Positions 55,309 to 63,942 of a stretch of 64,000 nucleotides of DNA are shown here, piece after piece. Location of the stretch: contig NZ_LFME01000014.1 in assembly GCF_001043115.1 (NCBI RefSeq), positions 43,248 to 107,247 of the forward strand, read 5' to 3'. The translations under genes were made by a program, and so were the position numbers. How positions within the stretch are numbered: the first letter of the stretch is position 1; the number at the start of each line of letters is the position of its first letter. Origin of the DNA: Xanthomonas sp. NCPPB 1128 (GTDB lineage: Bacteria; Pseudomonadota; Gammaproteobacteria; Xanthomonadales; Xanthomonadaceae). The notes under the pieces were generated by a model. It did no database searches and had not been told where the DNA came from. It worked only from the letters and a program-made list of their open reading frames with translations.

Positions 55309-55779
55309 CTACCCTTTGGCGATGGCCACGAAGCGACCGCTCAAGGTCGCTGCCGCCGCCGTGCCGGGCGCACCGACCTGGGCCTGGACGCCGATGCGGG
55401 CGCGCCCGCGCTGGCGGAAGGTGTTCACGAATACCTCCCAGTCGCCCTCCGCATCGGCGTTGGCCTGGGCATGCAGATCGGCGTACAGCGGCGCCAGGTA
55501 GCGCACTTGGCTGTCGGCGACGTAGACGTCGGCCTGCAGCCCGGCGCGGTGCAGTTCGCAGTTGACCAGCCCCCAGCCGGCCAGGGTCATCACCGATCCC
55601 AGGCTGCCGCCGAAGGCATTGCCCTTGTCGTTGATGTTGGCCGTCAGCGGCGCGACCACGTGCAGGCGCTGGTCGGCATAGCCGTGCACGGCGACCTGCA
55701 GCGCCGCCACCGGCGGCATGGCCTGGAACTGCCGTTGCAACTGCTGCAGGAACGCCTCGATGGAAAGATCCGCTGCCAT
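55309..55779 (-). CDS. YiiD_C-type hotdog thioesterase
   Basis: 156 residues. The hotdog fold of the putative-thioesterase YiiD_C family: LQQLQRQFQAMPPVAALQVAVHGY, NINDKGNAFGGSLGSVMTLAGW with the family's GxxFGGS turn, and QVRYLAPLYADLHAQA. It should hydrolyse acyl-CoA or acyl-ACP thioesters. Its ATG lies only 33 bp from the divergent hemD start, so the two promoters must overlap each other or the coding regions. Confidence 0.85.
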   Translation of the reverse strand: MAADLSIEAFLQQLQRQFQAMPPVAALQVAVHGYADQRLHVVAPLTANINDKGNAFGGSLGSVMTLAGWGLVNCELHRAGLQADVYVADSQVRYLAPLYADLHAQANADAEGDWEVFVNTFRQRGRARIGVQAQVGAPGTAAAATLSGRFVAIAKG

Positions 55780-55812
55780 GGTGCGATTGTGCTGCCGGTG
55801 GGGGCTCGCATA

Positions 55813-56595
55813 ATGCCTGGCATGAGCGCGCATGCAACCGCCGCCCCGGCCTGGACCCTGATCTCGCTGCGCCCGCAGGGCGAGCACGCAGCGCTGCGGC
55901 GGGCCGCGGCACGCTGTGGCGGGCGCGTGCTGGCGGTGTCGCCATGGCGGCTGCGGCCGCGCGCCGATCCCGCCACTCGCGCGGCGCTGGCCACGGCGCT
56001 GGCCGCACCGCGGGTCATCGTCAGCAGCCCGGCGGCGGTGCGCGCGGCCGCGGCGCTGCAGCCGCTGGCCGCACGCCCCGGCCAGTGTTGGCTGGCGGTG
56101 GGCGCGGGCACGGCGCACGCGTTGCGCCAGCACGGCATCGCCGAGGTGGCGACGCCGGCGCGGATGGACAGCGACGGGCTGCTGGCGTTGCCGGAGTTGG
56201 CTGCGCACGACCTGCCAGTGGGCCTGATCACTGCCCCCGGTGGCCGCGGCCTGATCGCCGCGCACCTGCAGGCGCGCGGCACCCCGCTGCTGCGCGCCGA
56301 CGTGTACGTGCGCGAACCGGTCCGACTGCGTGCAGCCGACCTGGCGCGCCTGAGTGCGACCGCGCCCGGGGTGCTGGCGCTGAGCAGCGGCGAGGCGCTG
56401 CAACAGGTGCTGGCGCAGTTGCCCGAGGACCTGGCCCAGGCCTGGCGCGCGCGTCCGGTGGTCGCGGCCAGTGCGCGCTTGGCGACCCTGGCCGCAGACC
56501 TGGGATTCGTCGACGTCGTGCAGGCGGCCGGACCGATGCCGCAGCAATTGGTCGCCGCAGCGGCCGCGATCGTGACGCGCTCGCCACCTCGCTGA
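55813..56595 (+). CDS. hemD: Uroporphyrinogen-III synthase
   Basis: 260 residues. A divergent HemD recognised by the pattern LISLRPQGEHAALRRAAARCGG, VIVSSPAAVRAAAAL, VGAGTAHALRQHGI and LITAPGGRGLIAAHL, and by the hemX-hemY genes right after it. The enzyme closes hydroxymethylbilane to uroporphyrinogen III. The ATG at 55813 or the one at 55822 could be the start. hemC is not in the window. Confidence 0.88.
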   Translation: MPGMSAHATAAPAWTLISLRPQGEHAALRRAAARCGGRVLAVSPWRLRPRADPATRAALATALAAPRVIVSSPAAVRAAAALQPLAARPGQCWLAVGAGTAHALRQHGIAEVATPARMDSDGLLALPELAAHDLPVGLITAPGGRGLIAAHLQARGTPLLRADVYVREPVRLRAADLARLSATAPGVLALSSGEALQQVLAQLPEDLAQAWRARPVVAASARLATLAADLGFVDVVQAAGPMPQQLVAAAAAIVTRSPPR

Positions 56596-56707
56596 ACGCG
56601 GGCCACCGCCCGGGTTGCGGCCGCAGTGCCGCTCACGCCATGCTCCGGCGGTGCCGCGCCGACCGCCGCCTTGCTCGCGACGGGCGACGGCCCTCAGGAC
56701 GCTGCCG

Positions 56708-57688
56708 ATGACCGACGAAATCCCGATCACGCCTCGCAGTTCCACACACTGGATCTGGTTGCTGCTGGTGCTCGCCACGCTGGCCGCGCTGGCGTTCGCC
56801 GGCTGGCGTTGCTGGGATTGGTGGCAGGCGCGCAGCGCACGCGAACTGGCCCAGCAATCGGACCTGCAGCAGCAACTGCAGGCCTTGCAGCAGGCCCAGG
56901 ACAGTCTGCGCCGCGACCAGCGCGCCACCGTGCAGCGGCTGCAGGATGCGGCCAGCACCAACCGCGTGCTGCGCGACGAAATGCTCGGCCTGAGCCAGCG
57001 CAGCGCGCTGCTGGAGGCCAATGTCGCCAAGCTCGCCGATTCCAACCGCCACGGCGCGCAGGCGCTGCGCCTGGACGAGGTCGAGCTGCTGCTCAACCAG
57101 GGCCAGCAGCGACTGCTGCTGGCCGGCGACGCGGCCGGCGCGCGCCGCGCCTATGCCCTGGCCAGCGGCGTGCTGGATGGCATCGACGATCCGCAATTCC
57201 TCAACCTGCGCCAGGCGCTGCTGCAGGAACGCACCGCCCTGGATGCGCTGGGCGACGGACCGCAGGCGCGCCTGGCGGCGCAACTGGACGCCTTCGCTGC
57301 CAGCCTGGACAAGCTACCGACGCAATTGCCGGAGAGCGCGCAACAGCCGCTGTGGCAACGCCTGCTGGCGCCGCTGGTGAAGATCCGCCCCTCGCAGGGC
57401 GGCGTACTGGCCGCCGGCTCGGAGCGCGTCGCCGCCCACGATGCGCTGCAGCTCGACCTGACCCTGGCACGCGCGGCACTGGAACGCGGTGACACCCGCG
57501 GCTATCGCAGTGCACTGGCCGGCGCCGGGCGCTGGCTGTCGCGGCTGTGGCCGGAGTCGCCGCAGCTGCGCGAACGCCGCGCCGCGCTGCGCACGCTGGC
57601 CAACGCCGATCTGCGCCCGACCCTTCCCGAACTCGGAACCACCCTGCAACAGTTGCGCGCGATGCGCGACGCAAGGAGCCCGTCATGA
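56708..57688 (+). CDS. hemX: HemX-family membrane protein
   Basis: 326 residues from the ATG 56708. A membrane helix at about 14-33 (WIWLLLVLATLAALAFAGW) is followed by a Gln-rich coiled coil (LQQQLQALQQAQDSLRRDQRA) and a helical periplasmic domain. It is often labelled uroporphyrinogen-III C-methyltransferase, but this type has no methyltransferase domain. It is thought to assist haem synthesis at the membrane. Its stop overlaps the hemY start. Confidence 0.88.
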   Translation: MTDEIPITPRSSTHWIWLLLVLATLAALAFAGWRCWDWWQARSARELAQQSDLQQQLQALQQAQDSLRRDQRATVQRLQDAASTNRVLRDEMLGLSQRSALLEANVAKLADSNRHGAQALRLDEVELLLNQGQQRLLLAGDAAGARRAYALASGVLDGIDDPQFLNLRQALLQERTALDALGDGPQARLAAQLDAFAASLDKLPTQLPESAQQPLWQRLLAPLVKIRPSQGGVLAAGSERVAAHDALQLDLTLARAALERGDTRGYRSALAGAGRWLSRLWPESPQLRERRAALRTLANADLRPTLPELGTTLQQLRAMRDARSPS

Positions 57689-58962
57689 AATCCCTCCGTT
57701 CCCTGATCGTGCTGTTGATCGTCATCGCGCTGGGCGTGATCGGTGCGCAATGGCTGGGGCAGGACCAGGTGCGCCAGCTCGGTGAGGTGATCGTGCGCGT
57801 CGGCGGCACCGATTACATCGCGTCGCTGCCGCAGGCCTCGCTGCTGCTGGTGATCGCATTCCTGGCGCTGTGGCTGGTGTGGAACGTACTCAGCTTCCCG
57901 TTCCGCGCGTGGGGCCGGCGCCGCCGCAAGCAGTCGCGCGCGCGCCTGCTCGACGGCTTGGCCGCAGCCCATGCGGGCCAGTGGACCCGGGCCGAGAAGC
58001 AACTCAATGCCGCCGCCGAAGACCCAGAGGTCAGCGCCATCGCGATGATCGCCGCGGTGCGCGCGGCCGATGCGCGCGGCGACCGCGAGGCGACCGAGCG
58101 CCACATGCGGCGCCTGGCCGAACGCGATGCCGCGGCGCATGCGCTGCTGCTGGCCGAACTGCACCTGGAGCAGCAGCGCCCGGTCGATGCGATCAATGCG
58201 CTGGACGTGGCCGCGGCGCAGCCGCTGCCGCCGCGCGGGCTGTTGCTGCGCACCGAGGCGCTGACCCGCATCGGCCGCGCCGGTGAGGCCTACGGCCAGC
58301 TCGGCGCGATCCGCCAGCAGCAGGCCTTGCCGCTGGAGGCGATCGCCACGCTGGAAACGCGCCTGGCCGCGGGCTCGCTGGACCAGGCCGGCGACGCCAA
58401 TGCCCTGGCCGAGCGCTGGGAGAGCCTGCCCAAATCGCTGCGCAGCGAGCCGGCGGTGGTCGCCGCCTACGCGGTGCGCGCGGCGGCGCTGCGCTGGGAC
58501 GATGCGGCGCTGCGCAGCCTGGAGCAGGCTCTGGACACGCGCTGGGACGAAGGGCTGGCCGCGCTGTACGGACGCCTACCGGTGGAGAAATACGATTCGC
58601 GCCGCGCCAGTGCGCAGCGCTGGCTGCAGGCGCATCCGGACAGCCCGGCGCTGCTGCTGACCCTGGCGCGCCTGGCCCGCCACCAGCAGCAGTGGCCGCA
58701 GGCCGAGGAATTCCTGCACCGCGCGCTGGCGCTCGGTGCCGGCGCCGAAGCCTGGGAAGTGTTCGGCGACGGTTATGCCGACGCCGGCGACATGCTCGCG
58801 GCGCAGCGCTGCTACGCCAATGCGCTGCGCGTGCAGCGCGGCGAACTCGCCCAGCCGTTGCCCGAGCCGGTCGCGCCGGTCGCGCCGGTGACCCCGATCG
58901 CGCCGGCGCCGGACAGCACGGAACGCCGCGACGACCATGGGTTCCCGCGACTGGAGGGTTGA
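57685..58962 (+). CDS. hemY: HemY-family TPR membrane protein
   Basis: 425 residues, starting in the hemX stop (ATGA) with AAGGAG upstream. Two N-terminal membrane helices (LIVLLIVIALGVIGAQWL; LLLVIAFLALWLVWNVL) precede TPR repeats (FLHRALALGAGAEAWEVFGDGYADAG and others) and a Pro/Ala tail. This is the proteobacterial HemY associated with the hemCDX operon, not the Bacillus protoporphyrinogen oxidase of the same name. Confidence 0.9.
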   Translation: MKSLRSLIVLLIVIALGVIGAQWLGQDQVRQLGEVIVRVGGTDYIASLPQASLLLVIAFLALWLVWNVLSFPFRAWGRRRRKQSRARLLDGLAAAHAGQWTRAEKQLNAAAEDPEVSAIAMIAAVRAADARGDREATERHMRRLAERDAAAHALLLAELHLEQQRPVDAINALDVAAAQPLPPRGLLLRTEALTRIGRAGEAYGQLGAIRQQQALPLEAIATLETRLAAGSLDQAGDANALAERWESLPKSLRSEPAVVAAYAVRAAALRWDDAALRSLEQALDTRWDEGLAALYGRLPVEKYDSRRASAQRWLQAHPDSPALLLTLARLARHQQQWPQAEEFLHRALALGAGAEAWEVFGDGYADAGDMLAAQRCYANALRVQRGELAQPLPEPVAPVAPVTPIAPAPDSTERRDDHGFPRLEG

Positions 58963-59213
58963 GTCCGGCCGCTCCTACAGGATCCGTCCCGGCGTTGTTG
59001 GAGATGCCCGAGCCCACAAGACAAGACCGGGCACGCTGATCCGCGGCAAAAGCGCGTCATGATGCGTCCGGACGCGGCAGCGCACGCGCATCGCTCCTGG
59101 GCCGATCAGCGAACATCCCAGGAGCACGGCAGAGCGCATGGGGCGCGTCCTGTGTCCAGGCCAGCCGCGCGTCGGTCATCGAATCCGAAGGTAGGCCGGC
59201 CGCGTCCGTCCGG
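58963..59213. other. Convergent intergenic region with a hairpin-repeat fragment
   Basis: 251 bp between hemY and the minus-strand membrane-protein gene. At 58967-58978 (GGCCGCTCCTAC) is the right end of an A unit, with no matching left half nearby. Nothing else is recognised. Confidence 0.55.
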
Positions 59214-59783
59214 TCAGCGCCGCAAAGCCGGCGGCAGCGCCGGCAGGCGCGCCAGGAACGCGGGCGCCAGGCCCTTGTAGCGTGCATAGCGCTCGTCCAT
59301 GCGCCGCGGCACCAGGATGCGCGCGCCGAACATGCCCCAGATCAGCATGACCAGGAACACGGCACCTCCCAGCCAGAACCCACTCTCGCCGCCGACGGCG
59401 AATCCCAGCAGCGGACCAACCAGGAAGGCACCGGCGATCAACAGGATGTACCGGTTGCGCCGGCGCCGATGCTCTGCGCACACCCCCAGCACGTGGCTGC
59501 TGCGCTTGCGCGCGACCAGCGCCGCGATCGCATAGACCAGGATGCTCACCAGGATCAGCGCGTACCAGCCCGGCGCGTGCCAGTAGAAGGTGCGCTTCTT
59601 GAGTTCGTCGTTGCGCAGCGCCGCCCCGCACTTCACGCAGTGCGGCGGGAACGGCGCGTCGCGCAGGCACAACAACTCGTTGCCGTCGCGCCACAACGTC
59701 TCGCCCGGCAACGGCGGCGGCAGGCTGGACGGACTGGCGACGCTGGGCGCCTGGTACGGATTGAAACTGCTCTGCTCGGTCAT
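59214..59783 (-). CDS. Membrane protein with N-terminal zinc-ribbon-like CxxC
   Basis: 189 residues from the ATG 59781-59783. A disordered FNPYQAP-type N-terminus is followed by CVKCGAALRNDELKK (a single CxxC), then four membrane segments (YALILVSILVYAIAALVA; YILLIAGAFLVGPLLGFAV; FWLGGAVFLVMLIWGMFGA) and a basic tail. The NPYQAP start and RYKGLAPAFLARLP end recur in small Xanthomonadaceae membrane proteins. The function is unknown. Confidence 0.82.
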   Translation of the reverse strand: MTEQSSFNPYQAPSVASPSSLPPPLPGETLWRDGNELLCLRDAPFPPHCVKCGAALRNDELKKRTFYWHAPGWYALILVSILVYAIAALVARKRSSHVLGVCAEHRRRRNRYILLIAGAFLVGPLLGFAVGGESGFWLGGAVFLVMLIWGMFGARILVPRRMDERYARYKGLAPAFLARLPALPPALRR

Positions 59784-59951
59784 GGCCTGCGCCCCCTGCG
59801 CGCCGTGTCGCCCGCATGGCGCGGGCGAATCGGCGGGCATGGTAGCGCGGCGGATGCAGCGCGGTAAGCGCCAGCGGCGCTAGCGTTGGAAAGCGCCGAG
59901 ACGCGTCCCTGGAAGGGTGCGGACACGCGTGCAGGCACGCGCGGACCCGGA

Positions 59952-61232
59952 TCAGCGTTCGACGATCGCCACCACGCCCATGCCGCCGGCCGTGCAGATC
60001 GAGACGCGCGCGCGGCCGCCGCCGCGTTCGACCAGTTGCTTGGCGACGGTGGCGACGATGCGTGCGCCGGTCGCGGCGAACGGGTGGCCGGTGGCCAGCG
60101 ACGAACCCACCGGGTTGATCTTGGCCGGATCGATCTGCCCCAGCGGCACGTCCAGGCCGAGCCGGGTGCGGCAGTAGTCCTCGCTCTCCCACGCGCGCAG
60201 GGTGCACAGCACCTGCGCGGCGAAGGCCTCGTGGATCTCGTAGATGTCGAAGTCCTGCAGGCGCAGGCCATGGCGCTTGAGCATCTCCGGTACGGCCACG
60301 GTCGGCGCCATCAACAGGCCTTCGCCGTGCACGAAATCCACCGCCGACACCTGCGCATCGCGCAGATAGGCCATCGGCACGTGGCCATGCGCCTGCGCCC
60401 ATTCTTCCGAGGCCAGCAGCACCGCGGCGGCGCCATCGGTCAGCGGGGTCGAGTTGGCCGCGGTCAGGGTGCCGCGGCCGCTGACCTTGTCGAACGCCGG
60501 CTTCAGCGTGGCCAGCTTCTCCAGCGAGGTGTCCGCGCGCAGGATGTTGTCGCGCTCCACGCCGCGGAACGGCGCGATCAGGTCGGCGAAGAAGCCGCGC
60601 TCGTAGGCGGCGGCCAGCTTGTGGTGCGAGGACACCGCCCAGGCGTCCTGCGAATCGCGCGAGATGTTCCACTGCTTGGCCATGTCCTCGCAGTGGTCGC
60701 CCATGCTCTTGCCGGTGCGCGGCTCGGCCACGCCCGGGAACTCGGGCTTGAGCTCGGCGAACTTGAAGCCGCGGGTCAGCGCGCGCAGCTTGTCGCCGGT
60801 GCTCTTGGCGCGGTTGGCCGCCAGCAGCCGCGCGCGCAGCTTCTTGCCATAGACGATCGGCACCTCGGAGGTGGTATCCGAACCGCCGCCGATGCCCGAC
60901 TCGATCTGCCCCAGCGCGATCTTGTTGGCCACGGTGATGAGGCTGTCCAGGCTGGTGCCGCAGGCGCGCTGCAGGGTGATGCCCGGGGTCAGCGGCGACA
61001 GCCCGGAGGACAGCGCCGCCTCGCGGCCCAGGTTCCAGTCGCTGGAATGCTTGATCACCGCGCCCATCGCCACTTCGCCCAGCTGCTGCCCGTGCAGCCC
61101 GTAACGCTCGACCAGCGCGCCCAGCGTGCGCACCGACATGCCGAGGTTCCCGACATCCGCGTACGCCGTGTTCTGCCGGCAAAACGGAATGCGGACGCCG
61201 CCGAGAATGGCGACGGGACGGGCTGCTGGCAT
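59952..61232 (-). CDS. fadI: Acetyl-CoA C-acyltransferase (thiolase, FadI-like)
   Basis: 426 residues from the ATG 61230-61232 with GAGG 7 nt upstream. The thiolase has the nucleophile Cys in LQRACGTSLDSL, the HEAFAAQ base region, GHPFAATGAR and the C-terminal CTAGGMG. It most resembles FadI, the anaerobic beta-oxidation thiolase, in length and internal blocks (NSTPLTDGAAAVLL). It splits 3-ketoacyl-CoA or runs the reverse condensation. No fadJ partner is adjacent here. Confidence 0.9.
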   Translation of the reverse strand: MPAARPVAILGGVRIPFCRQNTAYADVGNLGMSVRTLGALVERYGLHGQQLGEVAMGAVIKHSSDWNLGREAALSSGLSPLTPGITLQRACGTSLDSLITVANKIALGQIESGIGGGSDTTSEVPIVYGKKLRARLLAANRAKSTGDKLRALTRGFKFAELKPEFPGVAEPRTGKSMGDHCEDMAKQWNISRDSQDAWAVSSHHKLAAAYERGFFADLIAPFRGVERDNILRADTSLEKLATLKPAFDKVSGRGTLTAANSTPLTDGAAAVLLASEEWAQAHGHVPMAYLRDAQVSAVDFVHGEGLLMAPTVAVPEMLKRHGLRLQDFDIYEIHEAFAAQVLCTLRAWESEDYCRTRLGLDVPLGQIDPAKINPVGSSLATGHPFAATGARIVATVAKQLVERGGGRARVSICTAGGMGVVAIVER

Positions 61233-61338
61233 GGGATTACCTCGCGCGAGGGGAGTCGGGGACATGGCCTGCACGTTAGCGCAGGCATAATGAAGCGAGT
61301 GTAGCTATGCGCCCGCGACGGGCCAACCGCCAATCCCC

Positions 61339-62226
61339 ATGACTGAAGCCTTCGCCAACAGCCACACCCGCGCGGTGATCGCCCTGGAACTGTCCTCCGG
61401 GCGCGAACCGGCGCATCCGGCGCTGCCGCACGCGCAGGCCGCCGAGCTGGCCGAGAAGGTCGGTCGCGACCTGGCGCAATTGGTGCCAGCGGTGCGCGAG
61501 CTGGAGCTGAGCCTGGCCGGCGCGCATTTCGACCCGGCCGAAGCGCTGCGCCCGGGCTGGCCGCTGCACCGGCGCCTGGAGGAACTTGCTGCCCGTGCCC
61601 CTGGCCGTCACGACGGCCCGCGGCTGCTGGCGTTCGGCACCGATGCCGACGGCAGCGTGCCGCTGCCGTTCCAGGCCGACCCCGGCCTGCGTGGCGGCGC
61701 ATTGCGGGTGGTGCCGTTCCTGCTGAGCGGCCCGGCCGACACCGTGCAGGCGGTGGCCGCGGCGCTGGAGGACGTGCTGCTGGCGCAGGGCATGGCCCAC
61801 GCCGATACCGCGCTGCTGGCGCAGCAGGGCTTCGGCGCCCAGGTCGAGCACGCCCGCTACCTGACCGGCAACGACCTGGCGGCGATGATGTCGATGCAGT
61901 ACGACAACCAGGGCCTGGCGCCGCTGTGGCCGCTGATCGAGACCGCCCTGCTGGCGCCGGACCAGGAAGAATGGCTGCAGGCCCCGCCCGAGCCGCTACT
62001 GCGCTACCGCGGCGGCGAAGTGCGCATGGCGCTGTTCGATCCGGCCAGCTGGTGCGCGCACTACGCCTACGACCGCCAGGACTGTGAGCGCCTGCAGCGG
62101 GTCTACGAGCAATACCTGGCGCGGCAGCGGCAGCTGGCCGCGGTGCTGGAGGCCCATGGTCTGCCGGTGCTGTATGTGCATTGCGAGAGCGGCCACGACG
62201 CCAGGCAGGCATTGTTGGCGGCCTGA
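61339..62226 (+). CDS. Conserved protein of unknown function
   Basis: 295 residues. No signal peptide or membrane helix. Both ends are clear, and the product has a balanced alpha/beta pattern (HTRAVIALELSSGREP, LRVVPFLLSGPADTVQAVAAALEDVLLAQG, GGEVRMALFDPASWCAHYAYDRQDC). I do not recognise a family. It is single-copy, divergent from the thiolase gene, and a palindrome lies in the gap before sodC. Confidence 0.72.
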   Translation: MTEAFANSHTRAVIALELSSGREPAHPALPHAQAAELAEKVGRDLAQLVPAVRELELSLAGAHFDPAEALRPGWPLHRRLEELAARAPGRHDGPRLLAFGTDADGSVPLPFQADPGLRGGALRVVPFLLSGPADTVQAVAAALEDVLLAQGMAHADTALLAQQGFGAQVEHARYLTGNDLAAMMSMQYDNQGLAPLWPLIETALLAPDQEEWLQAPPEPLLRYRGGEVRMALFDPASWCAHYAYDRQDCERLQRVYEQYLARQRQLAAVLEAHGLPVLYVHCESGHDARQALLAA

Positions 62227-62351
62227 GCCGCAAGACGCGTAGCGAACCAGCGCACATTCGCGGTGCGCTGATCGATGTGGCTATTCCAACCCCGAGAATG
62301 CAACGGCATTCGCAGCGCGTCGATGCGCCCTGAGCAGGTCGGTACAGGCTA

Positions 62352-62379
62352 CCGGCGGCGGCATGCATGCCGCCGCCGG
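62352..62379. terminator. 28-bp perfect palindrome between convergent genes
   Basis: Two perfect 14-bp arms (62352-62365, 62366-62379; CCGGCGGCGGCATG and its complement) with no loop. It lies 13 bp past the sodC stop and could end transcripts from either side, although no T-run follows on either strand. Confidence 0.55.
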
Positions 62380-62392
62380 CACCGTTAAGCGC

Positions 62393-63031
62393 TTAGTGGC
62401 TACCGGCCGCAGCTGGCGCCGCCGCCGCGTCGCCCTTGATCACGCCGCAGGCCAGGCGGCCGCCGGCGTTGCCGGTGGGCTGGCTCTTGTAGTCGTCCGG
62501 GTCGGCGTGGACGATCACCGCGTGGTTGAGGATGTCGAAGCCGTCGCCCTTGCCGATGTTGACGTTGTTGGACACCGCCGCATCGATGGTCGCCTTGCCC
62601 TCGGCGTCGGCCTTGAGGTTTGGCATGTCGCCGCCGTGGTGCGGATCGCTGCCGACCTGGCCGTGCTCGGTCTTGGCCGGGTTGAAGTGGCCGCCGGCGC
62701 TGCTGCCGTCGGGCGCGCTGCAATCGCCGAACTCGTGGATGTGGAAGCCGTGCTCGCTGTTGGGCTTGAGCCCGGTGATGGTGCCGGTGACGTGCACGGC
62801 GCCGTCGACGGTGGTGAACTTGACCTCGCCGGCCACTTCGTTGCCCTGGGTCGGGCTGAGCGCGGCGCTGGCGCTGCCGCTGGCATTGGTCGCGGCCGGC
62901 GGTGCGCTCGCCGCGGGAGCGGCAGCAGGTTCGGGGGTCGCCGCCGGGGTGGCGGCGGGTTCTTCGCGCTTGCAGGCGCTCAGCGCCAGGGTGGTGGCCA
63001 GGAACAGCAGACTGGGAAGGGTACGACGCAC
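62393..63031 (-). CDS. sodC: Superoxide dismutase [Cu-Zn], exported
   Basis: 212 residues. A lipoprotein-like signal (LFLATTLALSACKRE) and an Ala/Pro linker precede the SodC domain with all ligands: HGFHIHEFGDCSA, GGHFNPAKTEHG, DPHHGGDMPNL and VIVHADPDDYKSQPTGNAGGRLACGVI. It converts superoxide to peroxide in the periplasm. It is the downstream member of a tandem pair, 79 bp after the second copy. Confidence 0.95.
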   Translation of the reverse strand: MRRTLPSLLFLATTLALSACKREEPAATPAATPEPAAAPAASAPPAATNASGSASAALSPTQGNEVAGEVKFTTVDGAVHVTGTITGLKPNSEHGFHIHEFGDCSAPDGSSAGGHFNPAKTEHGQVGSDPHHGGDMPNLKADAEGKATIDAAVSNNVNIGKGDGFDILNHAVIVHADPDDYKSQPTGNAGGRLACGVIKGDAAAAPAAAGSH

Positions 63032-63110
63032 GGGGGTTCTCCTTCGTTGCAGAGCCGCGGAATGCGGACGGACCTCCCAGGCGGACCCGGGCGGAAGTAG
63101 CGATGCGAGG

Positions 63111-63689
63111 TCAGCGCAGCGGGCGGATCACGCCGCAGGCCACGCGCGCGCCGGCATTGCCGGCCGGCTGGCTGCGGTAGTCGTCCGGATCGGCATGCGC
63201 GACCAGGGCGCGGCCGACGATGTCGTTGGCTGCGCCGCCGCCTAGCACCACGCCGTGCAGCAGCACGTCGATCTGCGCGGTGCCGTCGGCATTGGCGTTG
63301 AGGTTGTCCATATCGCCGGCGTGGTGCGGACCGTTGCCGGCGCGGCCATGTGGCGCGCCGAGCGGATTGAAATGGCCGCCGGCGCTGCTGGCGTCGGCCG
63401 CGCTGCAGTCGCCGCGTTCGTGCACGTGAAAAGCGAAGCTGCGGTTGGGCTGCAGGCCGCCGAGCGTGCCGGTGATGCGCACGCCGCCGGGGGCGGGAAC
63501 CAGCGAGAGCTTGCCGCTGACCAGGCTGCCGGAGGCCGGCGCCAGCACCGCCTGTGCCTGCTGCACCGTACCGGCACTGGCCAACGGCGGCGCCTTGGGC
63601 GGCGGCGGTGGTGGGGCCTTGGGCGGCGCACTGCTGCACGCGGCCAGCATCAACAAGGCACTCGCGGCGAGGGGCAATCCATAACGCAT
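63111..63689 (-). CDS. sodC: Second Cu-Zn superoxide dismutase, lipoprotein
   Basis: 192 residues, starting at ATG 63687-63689 (AGGAG 9 nt upstream; the ATG 6 nt earlier is too close to the site). Lipobox LAAC and a proline-rich linker (PPKAPPPPPPKAPP) precede a SodC domain with the same ligands (FAFHVHERGDCSA, GGHFNPLGAPHG, GPHHAGDMDNL, LVAHADPDDYRSQPAGNAGARVACGVI). It is a diverged duplicate of the next gene and probably works in the same compartment. Confidence 0.94.
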   Translation of the reverse strand: MRYGLPLAASALLMLAACSSAPPKAPPPPPPKAPPLASAGTVQQAQAVLAPASGSLVSGKLSLVPAPGGVRITGTLGGLQPNRSFAFHVHERGDCSAADASSAGGHFNPLGAPHGRAGNGPHHAGDMDNLNANADGTAQIDVLLHGVVLGGGAANDIVGRALVAHADPDDYRSQPAGNAGARVACGVIRPLR

Positions 63690-63770
63690 CGACATCGACT
63701 CCTGTGGCAGGGCGAAACTAGAGGGGCAGCCGTGCAGACCCCATGAAGGCGCACGGGGCGCAGTCTAATC

Positions 63771-63940
63771 GGCGGGATTGGGGATTGGGGATTGGGGATT
63801 CGCAACGGCGAGGTACCGTGCGCGGACGGGTGCCTCCCGCTGCGTGGAACGCTTGCTGCGGCATGGCGTGACAGGGCAGTGCGCCGAGCCGCATGGCGCC
63901 CGCTTTTGCGAATCCCCAATCCCCAATCCCCAATCCCGCC
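63771..63940. repeat. 35-bp perfect inverted repeat built from a GATTGGG tandem
   Basis: Arms at 63771-63805 and 63906-63940 are exact inverted copies, each with four GATTGGG(G) units followed by ATTCGCAA. They enclose 100 bp without a gene. The element resembles a miniature inverted-repeat unit or a large hairpin. A degenerate, single-arm version lies at 2562-2594. Confidence 0.8.
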
Positions 63941-63942
63941 CC

